From Sphingomonas sp. 28-63-12 (GTDB taxonomy: Bacteria > Pseudomonadota > Alphaproteobacteria > Sphingomonadales > Sphingomonadaceae), in contig NCGD01000013.1 in the NCBI GenBank assembly GCA_002281535.1, positions 28,734 through 92,733 of the forward strand: a DNA stretch of 64,000 bases. The letters are read 5' to 3'. The first letter of the stretch is position 1. Each line of letters opens with the position of its first letter. A program made the translations under genes and the position numbers. Shown piece after piece: positions 1 through 9,635 of this stretch. The notes beneath the pieces were generated by a model, which saw nothing but the letters and a program-made list of their open reading frames with translations, had not been told where the DNA came from and searched no databases.

Positions 1-1
1 G

Positions 2-1408
2 ACTGAAACCTGCCCCGGCCATTCGACGATCCTGACCGGCATGCATCCGGCGCGCACCGGTATCATCGCCAATAACTGGGTCGATCTGAAAACCGCGCGT
101 ACCGACAAGACCGTCTATTGCGCCGAGGATGAAAGCGTCCCCGGCAGCAGCTCGATCGCCTATACGGTATCGGACAAGCATCTGCTCGTGCCAACATTGG
201 GCGAACGGATGAAGGCCGCCAACCCGGCGAGCCGGGTCGTCTCGGTCGCCGGCAAGGACCGCGCCGCAGTGATGATGGGCGGCCATCAGGTCGATGAGCT
301 TTGGTGGTGGGATGGCAAGAAATTTGTCAGCTATGCTGGTCGCACCACGCCGGCGGTTGTTCAGCAGACCAATGACGCGGTGGTCGCCCGGCTCGCTATG
401 GCGCAACCGGCAATGGCAATGTCGGCCTTTTGCTCGGCGCATGACCGGGCAATCGATATCGGCGGCGGCAAGACCGTCGGCACCGGTCGGTTCGAGCGCA
501 AGGAAGGCGACACCCGCGCGTTTCGCGCTTCGCCCGAAGCCGATGAGGCGGTATTCGCCATGGCCGCCGGGCTGGTCCGCGACATGAAGCTCGGCAAGGG
601 GCCGGCGACCGACCTGATCGCGATCGGTGCGTCGGCAACCGATTATGTCGGCCATACCTATGGCACCGAAGGCAGCGAAATGTGCCTGCAGTTGACCCAG
701 CTCGACGAGACGATGGGCACCTTCTTTGCGGTGCTCGATTCGCTGGGTGTCGATTATGAAGTCGTGCTCACGGCCGATCATGGCGGCCATGATCTGCCCG
801 AACGCAATGATCAGCATGCCGTGCCCGGCGCGGCGCGGATCGATCCGGCGCTCAACCCCAAGGCGGTCGGCGATGCCGTCGCCGCCAAGCTCGGGCTGAC
901 CGGGCAATTGCTCTACGGCGATCCGGTCGGCGATGTCTGGATCGACAGCAAGCTCCCGAAAAGACAATATGATGCGGTGCTGGCCGAGGCGTTGGCGCTG
1001 TACCGCGCTCACCCGCAGGTCGCCGCCGCATTCAGCCGCGCGGAGATCATGGCGGCCCCCGTCGCGACCGGCCCGGCCGAAACATGGACATTGGTGCAGC
1101 GCGCCAAGGCCAGCTTCGTCCCCGCGCGATCGGGCGACATCGTCGTCGCGCTCAAGCCACGCATCACGCCGATTCCGGATCCGACCAAGGGCTATGTCGC
1201 GACCCATGGCTCGTTCTGGGATTATGACCGGCGCGTGCCGATCCTGTTCTGGCGCAAGGGGATGGCGGGGTTTGAGCAGCCGCTGGCGGTGGAAACGGTC
1301 GATATCGCGCCGACATTGGCCGCAACGATCGGCCTGAAACTGGGCGCGCCGATGATGGACGGGCGTTGCCTTGATCTGGATGCGAGCGCCGGCGACAGCT
1401 GTCGCTAG
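2..1408 (+). CDS. Alkaline phosphatase/phosphodiesterase family protein, 5' end missing
   Basis: The frame is open to the window edge, so the start codon and signal peptide are missing; 468 C-terminal residues remain. At the very start the frame reads TETCPGHSTILTG, matching the nucleophile loop of the type I phosphodiesterase/alkaline phosphatase superfamily (catalytic Thr/Ser followed by the PGH turn). Metal-binding motifs follow: SATDYVGHTYG near residue 215 and TADHGGHD near residue 257, with a further His in the C-terminal THGSFWDYD segment. This arrangement fits a two-zinc periplasmic phosphomonoesterase of the PafA type. Substrate is not predictable from sequence. The first ATG in view (41) lies inside the conserved loop and cannot be the start. 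It converges on the methyltransferase gene, leaving only 19 bp. Confidence 0.88.
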   Translation, partial: TETCPGHSTILTGMHPARTGIIANNWVDLKTARTDKTVYCAEDESVPGSSSIAYTVSDKHLLVPTLGERMKAANPASRVVSVAGKDRAAVMMGGHQVDELWWWDGKKFVSYAGRTTPAVVQQTNDAVVARLAMAQPAMAMSAFCSAHDRAIDIGGGKTVGTGRFERKEGDTRAFRASPEADEAVFAMAAGLVRDMKLGKGPATDLIAIGASATDYVGHTYGTEGSEMCLQLTQLDETMGTFFAVLDSLGVDYEVVLTADHGGHDLPERNDQHAVPGAARIDPALNPKAVGDAVAAKLGLTGQLLYGDPVGDVWIDSKLPKRQYDAVLAEALALYRAHPQVAAAFSRAEIMAAPVATGPAETWTLVQRAKASFVPARSGDIVVALKPRITPIPDPTKGYVATHGSFWDYDRRVPILFWRKGMAGFEQPLAVETVDIAPTLAATIGLKLGAPMMDGRCLDLDASAGDSCR

Positions 1409-1427
1409 GCGCGCATAAGTCGGGCAG

Positions 1428-2156
1428 TCATGGCCTTTTTCGGAAGATGACGCCCTCGTGATGATCGTCGACCACCAGGTGATTGTCCCGGTCATAAACC
1501 GGCGATGATCGCGGCAGGTGGTGGACGGCGTCAAACTCTGCCGCGGCGGCCGTATCCTCGACACGAAAATTGGCGTGGCGGATGATCAGATAGCCGCCCG
1601 GCTTCAGGCAGGCGGCAATATGCGCCACTTCGGCCGCGAACCGGTCAAAGCGCAGCAACGGGGTGGCGCTCGCCGGGCCGTTGCTCAGGCCGCCATGGCG
1701 GAACACCGCCATCGCAAATACCGCGTCATGGCTTGCCGGCGCTTGTGATGTCGTCGATGGCGCGATCTCAAATCGCGTCCCACCGCCAAGCGCGGGCAGC
1801 AAGCGGCGGCGGCACAAAGCGATCCGGTCGGCGCTGATATCGATCCCGGTAATCTGCGCCTGCGTAAACAGCCGCCGCAGTGACGCGACTTCTTCGCCGG
1901 TCGAACAGCCAAAGGAGAGTAGCGATCGATCGGGGCTGTCATCGATCATCATGCGGATCAGCCCGAACAGCGCCGGGTAGCGATCAGGTCCGGTTGTCCC
2001 AAACGGCTGGAACAGGCCGTCGGGCTGCGCCAGCAACAACCGTCGCGACTGCGCCGCCTCGCCCCCGCGCAACAAGTCCCAGACGACAAGCGCATTGCGG
2101 TAAAATGGCAGCCGCCGCGCCAGCCGCTTTGCTGCGAGGAACATTGTCGCTGCCAT
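1428..2156 (-). CDS. Class I SAM-dependent methyltransferase
   Basis: Protein of 242 residues. Residues 78-90 (SLLSFGCSTGEEV) form the glycine-rich SAM-binding motif I of the Rossmann-type methyltransferases, and TGIDISADRI just after residue 100 supplies the acidic residue that normally binds the ribose. CLKPGGYLIIRHANF is the usual post-motif III region. The N-terminal 30 residues are basic and hydrophobic, but no clear cleavage site is seen. The start is supported by AGGAGAG placed six bases upstream of the ATG. The closest general pattern is the CheR/UbiE-like group; the substrate is unknown. It runs opposite to the upstream phosphatase, so it is probably transcribed alone. Confidence 0.8.
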   Translation of the reverse strand: MAATMFLAAKRLARRLPFYRNALVVWDLLRGGEAAQSRRLLLAQPDGLFQPFGTTGPDRYPALFGLIRMMIDDSPDRSLLSFGCSTGEEVASLRRLFTQAQITGIDISADRIALCRRRLLPALGGGTRFEIAPSTTSQAPASHDAVFAMAVFRHGGLSNGPASATPLLRFDRFAAEVAHIAACLKPGGYLIIRHANFRVEDTAAAAEFDAVHHLPRSSPVYDRDNHLVVDDHHEGVIFRKRP

Positions 2157-2230
2157 CGCCCTCTCCTGTCCGTCAGGCCAGTCGACGGCCAGTCATTACG
2201 TCGGGAAACCCGATAGGCAAGCGGGGCGCC

Positions 2231-3166
2231 TTAGCGCACCTCAAAGGCGCGAATGCCCTTACCCAGCGTGTTCGCGCCCACCGCCAGCCGTTCATGGCTG
2301 ATATCGGCGACAAAGGCGGGGCTTTTGGTCTGGCCCGGCGCCAGGCTGGCGGTATTGCCCTCCACCCGCAGCCCGGCAGAGCGATATTTGCGCGCTTCGG
2401 CCGCAACCACGATAAAGCCGGTCCAGTTCTCCTTATGCGCGCCCTGGACGAAGCTGTTGTTCGCGATCAGCCCGGTGGCGCCTTCGGGCAGGTCGATCAT
2501 GTAATTGGTCTTGCGGCCTTCGCTGTCGTCAAAGCTGTTGTCGGTGATCGAGACTGTGGGCGCGCGCAGCTTGACATAATGCCCGCCCCGCCCGCGTTCG
2601 AAGCGGGAGCGCGTGATCGTCACCTGCCCGCGCGTCGCGACATAGACGCTATGCGCGCAATCGGGCGTCTCGTCGCACTGGCCGAGCCCGGCAAAGGTCG
2701 ATCGGTCGATCCGGATCGTGCGGGGCGCATCCTGTGCGCCAAGAATCCCCTCCTGGCTGTCGAGAAACATCGAGTTCAGCACCGTCAAATCACCGATCTC
2801 GATCCTGATGCCGGCGCCGTTGCCATCGCCAACCCGGATGTTGCGGAAGATCAGCCCATCGACCACCGATCCCTCGCCGCGCAGCACCAACGCCGCCTTG
2901 CCCTCGCATGCAACTCCATCGAAGATCACGCTGCCGGGTTCGGCCGCCCTGAAGGTGATCCGCCCCGCCTGCTGGATCGCGCACTGGCGGTACGTGCCGG
3001 GCGCGATCAGGATCGTCGCATCCTGCCCGCGGATCGACATCAGCGCATCATCGAGCTTGGCAAAGCCCTGCCCGGTTTGCTGCACGGTAAAGGGCGCACG
3101 CGACGGCTGGGCCGCGGCGGGCATGGCCAGCGCGAGCAGGGGGAGGGCGATCAACTGGCGCATCAT
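2231..3166 (-). CDS. Secreted right-handed parallel beta-helix protein
   Basis: Protein of 311 residues with a typical signal peptide (MMRQLIALPLLALAMPAAAQ, cleavage after AAAQ). The mature part contains repeated short hydrophobic rungs (TILIAPGTYRQC, LVLRGEGSVVDGLIFRNIRV, LTVLNSMFLDSQEGI, VTITRSRFERG, VSITDNSFDDS), the pattern of right-handed parallel beta-helix folds found in pectate-lyase-like and adhesin-like proteins. Paired cysteines (QCDETPDC) fit a periplasmic or extracellular location. No polysaccharide-lyase catalytic signature is obvious, so enzyme activity cannot be assigned. A GGAGA sequence precedes the double ATG, so the true start may be 3166 or 3163. Confidence 0.7.
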   Translation of the reverse strand: MMRQLIALPLLALAMPAAAQPSRAPFTVQQTGQGFAKLDDALMSIRGQDATILIAPGTYRQCAIQQAGRITFRAAEPGSVIFDGVACEGKAALVLRGEGSVVDGLIFRNIRVGDGNGAGIRIEIGDLTVLNSMFLDSQEGILGAQDAPRTIRIDRSTFAGLGQCDETPDCAHSVYVATRGQVTITRSRFERGRGGHYVKLRAPTVSITDNSFDDSEGRKTNYMIDLPEGATGLIANNSFVQGAHKENWTGFIVVAAEARKYRSAGLRVEGNTASLAPGQTKSPAFVADISHERLAVGANTLGKGIRAFEVR

Positions 3167-3311
3167 ATCGTCTCCGGCGTGATCGCTCCACCATGCGGGT
3201 TTGCGGCGGCGCGGGAAAGGTCAATTCAAGGTTAACCGAAACATTAGCGCGCCGCTGACGATGACGCATTGCACAGGGACAATATCGCGCTAGTCTAATG
3301 ATACGGAGGGC

Positions 3312-4754
3312 ATGATGCGGCGCTTGATATTCTGCTTTGACGGCTCCTGGTCGAAATTGAGTAACGCACACCCGACCAATGTCGTGCTCGTCGCTGAAAG
3401 TATCGCTGCGATTGACAATCAAGGCATCCAGCAAATCGTCTATTATGACGAGGGTGTCGGCACGGGTAAGACCGATCGGCTGACTGGTGGCGCCTTTGGT
3501 GTCGGGCTCGAAACCAAGATGCGCAATGCGTATCGCTTCCTGATCTTTAACTATCGCCCCGATGACGAGGTTTTCATTTTCGGCTTTAGTCGCGGCGCCT
3601 TCACGGCCATGTCGTTCGTCGGCTTCTTGCGCGTTGCCGGCGTGTTGACGGTAAGTAACGCCCAACAGATCGACGAGGCGCTGGCGATCTACAAGCGCAA
3701 CAAGGCGACCGTCGATGACGATCCGGCCGAAGTCCGCAAATTTCGGGCGACCTACTCCCCGCAGGTGGCGATTGACGAAGCGGATCTGCTGTGGCGCCGG
3801 CAGCATGGCTTTGACATGACCGGCACCACGATTCTGTCGGTGCGATATCTCGGCGTCTGGGATATCGTCGATTCGCTCGGCCTGCCGGTCTTTCTCGGCC
3901 CGCTCGCGCGCTTCTATAACCAGCGCTACAGTTTCTATAATGCCCGCCTGTCGAAGACGGTCGACAGCGCGCGGCACGCGGTCGCCACTGATGAAGGGCG
4001 CATCCTGTTCACCCCGCGGCTATGGACCAATGTCGAAACGCTGAACGCCGACAAGGGAGTCGCCGCTGCGCTTGATAGCGCGCCCTATCAGCAGCACTGG
4101 TTTCCCGGTGATCACGGATCGATCGGCGGCGGTGGGGAGGATATCTCGCTGTCCAACATCTCGCTGGCCTGGGTGTTGGCGGGCGCCACCCAGGCCGGGC
4201 TCAAGGTCGAATTCGGCGATCGATCGCGGATCGTCAATCTGGCCGGCGATTATCGCGGCCCGCTGATCAACACGCCGCTCCGGGGCTGGTTGGCCCATTT
4301 GCTGTTCCGGCTCGAACGCTGGTTGCTGGGTGCATCGCGCAAGACACCCGATGATGTCGCCTGGGTCAGCCCCGCCGCCAAGCGCCGCTGGCTGGCCGAC
4401 CCGGCCTCGCTGCCTGAGCGCAAGCCCTATCGTCCGCGCACCCTGGCGCCGCTCGGCACCGAAATCGATGCCCGCGCCGGCGATTTCGCGGTGGTGGCGG
4501 ATCACCCGCCCATGGCGGAACATGTGGTAAAGCTCGGCGAGAATTTGAGCGGCATTGCGCGAGAGCATTATGGCAAGGCGGCACTGTATCACATCATCTT
4601 CGACGCCAATCGCGACGTCCTCGACACGCCCGATCGCCTGACGCCGGGCACCGTGCTGCGGATCCCCTTCCCGCCGACGGCACCCGTGCCCGCACCGGGT
4701 CCGCCGCCGCCGATCAGTCCAGATTCGGGCGAAGCCAGCGCTCCGCCGTCTTGA
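3312..4754 (+). CDS. DUF2235 (Tle1-like) alpha/beta hydrolase with C-terminal LysM domain
   Basis: Protein of 480 residues. The N-terminus ([11 protein letters not shown]...PTNV) and GFSRGAF at residues 91-97 are hallmarks of DUF2235, the uncharacterised alpha/beta-hydrolase family related to the Tle1 phospholipase effectors; GFSRG is the GxSxG nucleophile elbow. Residues about 403-453 ([16 protein letters not shown] ... PGTVLRIPF) are a LysM peptidoglycan-binding module, followed by a Pro-rich tail. No signal peptide is visible. No type VI secretion genes lie nearby, so an effector role is not supported by context. The last 41 bp overlap the 3' end of the opposite-strand methionine synthase gene. 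GGAGGG sits two bases before the first ATG and five before the second, so 3315 may be the real start. Confidence 0.78.
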   Translation: MMRRLIFCFDGSWSKLSNAHPTNVVLVAESIAAIDNQGIQQIVYYDEGVGTGKTDRLTGGAFGVGLETKMRNAYRFLIFNYRPDDEVFIFGFSRGAFTAMSFVGFLRVAGVLTVSNAQQIDEALAIYKRNKATVDDDPAEVRKFRATYSPQVAIDEADLLWRRQHGFDMTGTTILSVRYLGVWDIVDSLGLPVFLGPLARFYNQRYSFYNARLSKTVDSARHAVATDEGRILFTPRLWTNVETLNADKGVAAALDSAPYQQHWFPGDHGSIGGGGEDISLSNISLAWVLAGATQAGLKVEFGDRSRIVNLAGDYRGPLINTPLRGWLAHLLFRLERWLLGASRKTPDDVAWVSPAAKRRWLADPASLPERKPYRPRTLAPLGTEIDARAGDFAVVADHPPMAEHVVKLGENLSGIAREHYGKAALYHIIFDANRDVLDTPDRLTPGTVLRIPFPPTAPVPAPGPPPPISPDSGEASAPPS

Positions 4755-7329
4755 GATCTACCCCGCGCCGCGCGGCATAATCGGCAACCTGGTCATGGCC
4801 AATCCGCGCCACCCCGAAATATTCGGCCTGGGGGTGGCCAAAATAGAATCCCGACACCGCCGCTGTTGGCAACATCGCGAAACTCTCGGTCAGCGAAATG
4901 CCGGTCGCATGATGCGCATCGAGCAGCTTGAACAGGATCGGCTTCAGGCTGTGATCCGGGCATGCAGGATAGCCGGGCGCAGGGCGGATGCCGAAATATT
5001 GCTCCTTCATCAGCGCCTCGGTCGTCAGCTGCTCGCCCTCGGCATAGCCCCACAGCGCGGTGCGGACGAATTTGTGCAAACGCTCCGCCATCGCCTCGGC
5101 AAACCGGTCGGCCAGCGCCTTCAGCAAAATGTCCGAATAATCGTCGATCTGCGCCTTGAACCGGGCCAGATGCGGCTCGATGCCGTGGATGCTGACCGCG
5201 AAGCCGCCGATCCAGTCGCCATCGGGGCTGACGAAATCGGCCAGGCACATGCTTGCCCTGCCCTCACGCTTGGCGATCTGCTGGCGCAGGAACGGCAGGC
5301 GGACATGATCCTCATTGTCGAGATGAATGACGACATCGTCGCCCTCCCGCGCGCAGGGCCACAGCCCGCACACCGCGCGCGCCGTCAGCCACTTCTCCTC
5401 GATGATCCGCTCGAGCATCTTCTGCGCGTCGGCGAACAGGCTGGAGGCACTTTCGCCGACCACCGGATCGGTCAGGATCGCGGGATAATTGCCCGCCAAC
5501 TCCCAGGCGCGGAAAAACGGCGTCCAATCGATATAGTCGCTCAGGTCGCGCAGATCCCAGTCGGGGAAAGTGTGGACGCCGGGCATGATCGGCCGCTTCG
5601 GCTTCATCCGCATATCGGCTTCGAAAGCGTTGTCGCGCGCGGCTTCAAGGCTGAGCAGCGCATTTTGCGGCTTGCCCGCGCGAGCGACGCGAACCGCTTC
5701 ATAGTCGTCGGCCGTTTTCTGGACGAACTCGTCGCGGATCGTATCGCTGACGAGGGTCGAAGCGACGCCGACCGCGCGGCTGGCATCGAGCACATGCACC
5801 ACCGGCCCGTCATAGGCCGGCGCGATGCGCAGCGCGGTGTGGACTTTGGAGGTCGTCGCGCCCCCGATCAGCAGGGGCATCGTCATGCCGGCGCGTTTCA
5901 TTTCCTCGGCCACCGTCACCATCTCGTCGAGCGATGGGGTGATCAGGCCGCTCAGGCCGATCATGTCGGCATCATGATCATTGGCCGCTTTAAGGATGTC
6001 GGACCAGGGCACCATCACGCCCATGTCGACCACGTCGAAGCCGTTGCACTGCAGCACGACGCCGACAATGTTCTTGCCGATATCGTGTACGTCACCTTTG
6101 ACGGTCGCCATGATGATCTTGCCCTTGCCGCGCGCGCCGGGCTCCTTCGCCGCCTCGATAAAGGGTAACAGGTGGGCAACCGCCTTCTTCATCACACGTG
6201 CCGATTTCACCACCTGCGGCAGGAACATCTTGCCCGATCCGAACAGGTCGCCAACGACATTCATGCCGTCCATCAGCGGCCCTTCGATCACCTCGATCGG
6301 GCGGCCGCCGCGATCGGCGATGATCTGCCGCGCCTGCTCGGTATCATCGACGACATACATGTCGATGCCCTTGACGAGCGCATGTTCGAGCCGCTTGTTG
6401 ACCGGCCAGCCGCGCCATTCCTCGGCAGCCTTTTCGGCAACGGCATCGGTGCCCCTGAAGGATTCGGCGAGGGTGATCAGATTGTCGGTTGCATCGTCAC
6501 GCCGGTCCCAGATCACATCCTCGCACGCCTCGCGCAAGGCGGGCGCGATGTCGTCATAGATGTCGAGCTGGCCGGCATTGACGATCGCCATGTCGAGCCC
6601 GGCGGGGATCGCATGATAGAGAAACACCGAATGCATCGCGCGGCGCACGGGCTCGTTCCCACGAAACGAAAAGCTCAGGTTCGACAGCCCGCCGGAAATA
6701 TGGACATGCGGGCAGCGTGCCTTGATCTCGCGGCACGCCTCGATGAAGTCGATCGCGTAGCGGCGATGCTCGTCGATGCCGGTGGCCACCGCAAAAATAT
6801 TGGGATCGAAAATGATGTCTTCGGGCGGGAAGCCGATGCCCGTCAGCAGTTTATAGGCACGTTCGCAGATTTCGACCTTGCGTTCCTTGGTATCGGCCTG
6901 ACCAACCTCGTCAAATGCCATCACGACCACCGCGGCGCCGTACGCCATCACCTTGCGCGCCTGCTCCAGGAACTGCGCTTCGCCCTCCTTCATGCTGATC
7001 GAATTGACGATCGGCTTGCCGGAAACGCATTTCAGCCCCGCCTCGATCACTGACCATTTCGAGCTGTCGATCATGAACGGAATGCGCGCGATGTCTGGCT
7101 CGGCGGCGATCAGCTTCAGGAAGGTGGTCATCGCGTGGTGCGCGTCGAGCAGCCCTTCATCCATATTGACGTCGAGGATCTGCGCACCATTCTCGACCTG
7201 TTGGCGCGCCACTTCGACGGCGCGCGGATAATCGCCCGCCATGATCAGCTTCTTGAACGCGGCTGAACCGGTAACGTTGGTACGTTCGCCGATGTTGACG
7301 AAATTGGTGGAAGAAGGAGTGGAGGCCAT
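4714..7329 (-). CDS. metH: Methionine synthase, folate/cobalamin/SAM-activation half
   Basis: Protein of 871 residues corresponding to the C-terminal two thirds of MetH. Domains in order: pterin-binding barrel ([14 protein letters not shown] at the N-terminus), cobalamin cap and binding domain with [11 protein letters not shown] near residue 410, whose His is the lower axial cobalt ligand, and the SAM-binding reactivation domain near the C-terminus ([14 protein letters not shown]). It transfers the methyl group of 5-methyltetrahydrofolate through cobalamin to homocysteine, with the homocysteine site supplied by the separate upstream gene. I place the start at the ATG at 7327-7329, because [18 protein letters not shown] matches where the pterin domain begins; the open frame further upstream runs through an intergenic repeat. 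This two-gene MetH is known in alphaproteobacteria. Confidence 0.95.
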   Translation of the reverse strand: MASTPSSTNFVNIGERTNVTGSAAFKKLIMAGDYPRAVEVARQQVENGAQILDVNMDEGLLDAHHAMTTFLKLIAAEPDIARIPFMIDSSKWSVIEAGLKCVSGKPIVNSISMKEGEAQFLEQARKVMAYGAAVVVMAFDEVGQADTKERKVEICERAYKLLTGIGFPPEDIIFDPNIFAVATGIDEHRRYAIDFIEACREIKARCPHVHISGGLSNLSFSFRGNEPVRRAMHSVFLYHAIPAGLDMAIVNAGQLDIYDDIAPALREACEDVIWDRRDDATDNLITLAESFRGTDAVAEKAAEEWRGWPVNKRLEHALVKGIDMYVVDDTEQARQIIADRGGRPIEVIEGPLMDGMNVVGDLFGSGKMFLPQVVKSARVMKKAVAHLLPFIEAAKEPGARGKGKIIMATVKGDVHDIGKNIVGVVLQCNGFDVVDMGVMVPWSDILKAANDHDADMIGLSGLITPSLDEMVTVAEEMKRAGMTMPLLIGGATTSKVHTALRIAPAYDGPVVHVLDASRAVGVASTLVSDTIRDEFVQKTADDYEAVRVARAGKPQNALLSLEAARDNAFEADMRMKPKRPIMPGVHTFPDWDLRDLSDYIDWTPFFRAWELAGNYPAILTDPVVGESASSLFADAQKMLERIIEEKWLTARAVCGLWPCAREGDDVVIHLDNEDHVRLPFLRQQIAKREGRASMCLADFVSPDGDWIGGFAVSIHGIEPHLARFKAQIDDYSDILLKALADRFAEAMAERLHKFVRTALWGYAEGEQLTTEALMKEQYFGIRPAPGYPACPDHSLKPILFKLLDAHHATGISLTESFAMLPTAAVSGFYFGHPQAEYFGVARIGHDQVADYAARRGVDLKTAERWLRPNLD

Positions 7330-7330
7330 G

Positions 7331-7553
7331 ATCTCTTTCTCAAAAAATCCTCCCTGGATCGGGGAGGGGGACCATTCGCCTCTTCCGGCGAATGGTGGAG
7401 GGGGCGGGCCAGTAACGCAGCAGCTGTGTTGCCAGCCCGCCCCTTCCGTCATGCTTCGCATGTGTTTGGGCTTTGTCCTGCCACTGGCAGGACAAGATCG
7501 TATCCCGGGGATACGATCTCGCCCAAACACTCCCCGTGCCGGGGAGGATTGGT
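7331..7553. repeat. Structured intergenic repeat between the two metH genes
   Basis: This 223-bp gap is almost entirely inverted repeats. Perfect stems: 7371-7380 with 7387-7396 (10 bp), 7473-7483 with 7485-7495 (11 bp), and 7495-7506 with 7508-7519 (12 bp). The last two hairpins are enclosed by an outer 9-bp stem (7463-7471 with 7521-7529). GGGGAGG-type stems flank the whole. This looks like a dispersed REP-like element of the kind common between genes in GC-rich alphaproteobacteria; a copy count was not possible. It may act as an mRNA stabiliser or attenuator between the co-oriented metH halves. Confidence 0.65.
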
Positions 7554-8603
7554 TCAGGCCGCCATCGTCATCGGCTCCAGCCCGGCCAGCCGGGTCACCA
7601 CCAGCGGCACCGGCAGCGCGCGCGGGGGCAGCCCCGCCACCGCATCGGCCATCGCCTTGATATGCGCGGGCGTCGATCCGCAGCAGCCGCCGAGAATATT
7701 GACCTGCCCGGCTTCTGCCCATTCCTTGACCAGCGCGGCGGTTTCCTCGGGCAGTTCGTCATATTCGCCGAGTTCGTTGGGCAGGCCGGCATTGGGATAG
7801 ATCATGATCAGCGTATCGGCGATTGCCGCCAGCGTCTTGACGTGCGGGCGCAGCTGCTGCGCGCCAAACGAGCAGTTGAGGCCGATCGTCACCGGCCGGG
7901 CGTGCCGCACCGCGTGCCAGAACGCCTCGACGGTGTGGCCCGACAGATTGCGGCCCGAAAGATCGGTGAGCGTCATCGACAGCATGATCGGAATGTCGCG
8001 ACCGAGCTTCTCGCTCGCCTCGATCACCGCCATGATGCCAGCCTTGGCGTTCAGGGTATCGAACACGGTTTCGATCAGGATGAAGTCCACCCCGCCTTCG
8101 ACCAGCGCCAGCACCTGCTCCAGATAGACGTCCTTCAGATAATCGAAATCGATCTCGCGATAGCCGGGATCGTTGACGTCGGGCGACAATGACAAGGTCT
8201 TGTTGGTCGGCCCGATCGCCCCGGCCACGAAACGCGGGCGGCCATCGCGGGCGGCATATTCATCGGCACAGCGCCGCGCGATCTGCGCCGAGGCGATATT
8301 GATGTCGCGAACCAGATGTTCTGCCGCATAATCGGCCTGGCTGATCACGTTGGCACTGAAGGTATTGGTAGAAACGATGTCCGATCCGGCATCGAGATAT
8401 TCGCGCGTGATCGTCTCCGGCACCTCGGGCTTGGTCAGCGCCAGGATGTCGTTATTGCCCTTCTGGTCCTTGGCCAGCTTCAGGTCGCCGGCATAATCGG
8501 CTTCGGCCAGCTTCCAGTTCTGGATCTCGGTGCCGAAGGCGCCATCTGTCAGCAGGATTCGCTGCGCGGCGGCGGCGCGAAGTTGGGCGCGTGTAGATTC
8601 CAT
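7554..8603 (-). CDS. metH: Methionine synthase, homocysteine-binding half
   Basis: Protein of 349 residues equal to the N-terminal homocysteine S-methyltransferase barrel of Met[14 protein letters not shown] is the conserved N-terminal strand. The zinc/thiolate ligands are visible as the Cys in GLNCSFG and the CC pair in [13 protein letters not shown] near the C-terminus. It binds and activates homocysteine and must cooperate with the folate/cobalamin protein encoded just downstream. I chose the ATG at 8601-8603 (MESTR). The alternative ATG at 8612 is formed by the terminal bases of an intergenic repeat and is probably not the ancestral start. Same direction as metF, which lies 93 bp upstream. 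Confidence 0.93.
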   Translation of the reverse strand: MESTRAQLRAAAAQRILLTDGAFGTEIQNWKLAEADYAGDLKLAKDQKGNNDILALTKPEVPETITREYLDAGSDIVSTNTFSANVISQADYAAEHLVRDINIASAQIARRCADEYAARDGRPRFVAGAIGPTNKTLSLSPDVNDPGYREIDFDYLKDVYLEQVLALVEGGVDFILIETVFDTLNAKAGIMAVIEASEKLGRDIPIMLSMTLTDLSGRNLSGHTVEAFWHAVRHARPVTIGLNCSFGAQQLRPHVKTLAAIADTLIMIYPNAGLPNELGEYDELPEETAALVKEWAEAGQVNILGGCCGSTPAHIKAMADAVAGLPPRALPVPLVVTRLAGLEPMTMAA

Positions 8604-8606
8604 AAG

Positions 8607-8688
8607 CGTCATCCCGGCGTAAGCCGGGATCTCCCGGTTAAATAGCGTGCCCGTACGGCACGAAACCCCGGCTTTCGCCGGGGTGACG
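8607..8688. repeat. 82-bp MITE-like palindromic element between metF and metH
   Basis: The ends CGTCATCCCGGC (8607-8618) and GCCGGGGTGACG (8677-8688) are inverted copies with one mismatch. Inside are three hairpins: CCCGGC-GTAA-GCCGGG (8614-8629), CGTGCC/GGCACG (8646-8662) and CCCCGGC-TTTC-GCCGGGG (8666-8683). This general architecture (CGTCATCCCGGC ends with an internal palindrome) is known from dispersed intergenic elements in several proteobacteria. It touches the start of the downstream metH gene. Confidence 0.7.
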
Positions 8689-8696
8689 AAGAAAGT

Positions 8697-9635
8697 TCAA
8701 GCAGCCTCTGCCCTCTCACCCGCCTTTGCCCGCAAGCCGAGCAAATGGCAGATCGCAAAGCTCAGTTCGGCGCGGTTGAGCGTGTAGAAATGCAGATCAC
8801 GCACGCCGCCTGCGTAGAGCTTGCGGCACAGCTCCGCCGCCAGCGTCGCGGCGATCAGCTGGCGGCTGGTCGGGTGATCGTCCAGCCCCTCGAACAGCCG
8901 ACCGAGCCACGCCGGCACTTCTGTGCCGCACATCGCCGACATCTTCAGGATGCTGGCAAAATTGGTGACGGGCATGATGCCGGGCACCATTTCCGCATCG
9001 ATCCCAGCCGCCGCCGCCCGATCACGGAAGCGAAAGAAGGTCTCGGGTTCGAAAAAGAACTGGGTAATGCCCCGCGTCGCGCCTGCATCCAGTTTGCGCT
9101 TCAGATTGTCGAGATCGTCCGCCTGATCCCGCGAATCCGGGTGACATTCAGGATAGGCGGCGACCGAAAGTTCGAACGGATGGAGTCGCTTCAGCCCGGC
9201 CACCAGGTCGGCTGCATTGGTATAACCGTTCGGGTGCGGCGCGAAACTTTTACCGGCTGGCGCATCGCCCCGCAACGCGACGATGTGCCGCACCCCGGCC
9301 AGCCAATAGGCATCGGCGATTGCGTCAATCTCATCCCGGCTTGCTTCCACGCAAGTAAGATGCGCAGCTGCGCCCATCGACGTTTCGCGCTGAATACGCG
9401 CAACCGTGGCGTGGGTGCGTTCGCGGGTCGTGCCCCCTGCCCCATAGGTAACGGAGACGAAGCGCGGCCCGAACGGCTCCAGCGTCTTAACGGTTTCCCA
9501 CAGCGCTTCTTCCATCTTCTCGGTCTTGGGCGGGAAGAATTCGAACGACACGTTCGCGTCGCCTGCCAGATCGGCGAACAACGGCGCCTCCAGCGCCCGG
9601 CGCGCCTCTTCAAGCTGGGGGATCGAGATTGTCAT
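8697..9635 (-). CDS. metF: 5,10-methylenetetrahydrofolate reductase
   Basis: Protein of 312 residues, the usual bacterial MetF length. NVSFEFFPPKTEKMEE near residue 28 is the family's N-terminal strand with the catalytic Glu. VSVTYGAGG, HLTCVEASRDEI and HIVALRGDAPAG are the flavin- and folate-binding segments. It reduces methylene-tetrahydrofolate to 5-methyl-tetrahydrofolate, the methyl donor for the MetH pair encoded downstream. The ATG at 9633-9635 overlaps the stop of the upstream regulator gene by four bases (ATGA), so the two are translationally coupled. The longer open frame upstream lies inside the regulator gene in another frame and is not used. Confidence 0.96.
   Translation of the reverse strand: MTISIPQLEEARRALEAPLFADLAGDANVSFEFFPPKTEKMEEALWETVKTLEPFGPRFVSVTYGAGGTTRERTHATVARIQRETSMGAAAHLTCVEASRDEIDAIADAYWLAGVRHIVALRGDAPAGKSFAPHPNGYTNAADLVAGLKRLHPFELSVAAYPECHPDSRDQADDLDNLKRKLDAGATRGITQFFFEPETFFRFRDRAAAAGIDAEMVPGIMPVTNFASILKMSAMCGTEVPAWLGRLFEGLDDHPTSRQLIAATLAAELCRKLYAGGVRDLHFYTLNRAELSFAICHLLGLRAKAGERAEAA

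Noticed and set aside
1880-3235. 451-codon plus-strand frame opposite the methyltransferase and beta-helix genes
   Set aside because: Long frames opposite real genes are common in GC-rich DNA; the minus-strand genes have clear domains and ribosome sites.
4795-6168. 457-codon plus-strand frame within metH
   Set aside because: Shadow of metH with no domain.
7331-7553. Cobalamin or SAM riboswitch before metH
   Set aside because: The region is built of perfect simple hairpins and lacks a recognisable B12-box or SAM-aptamer core; a covariance search would settle it.
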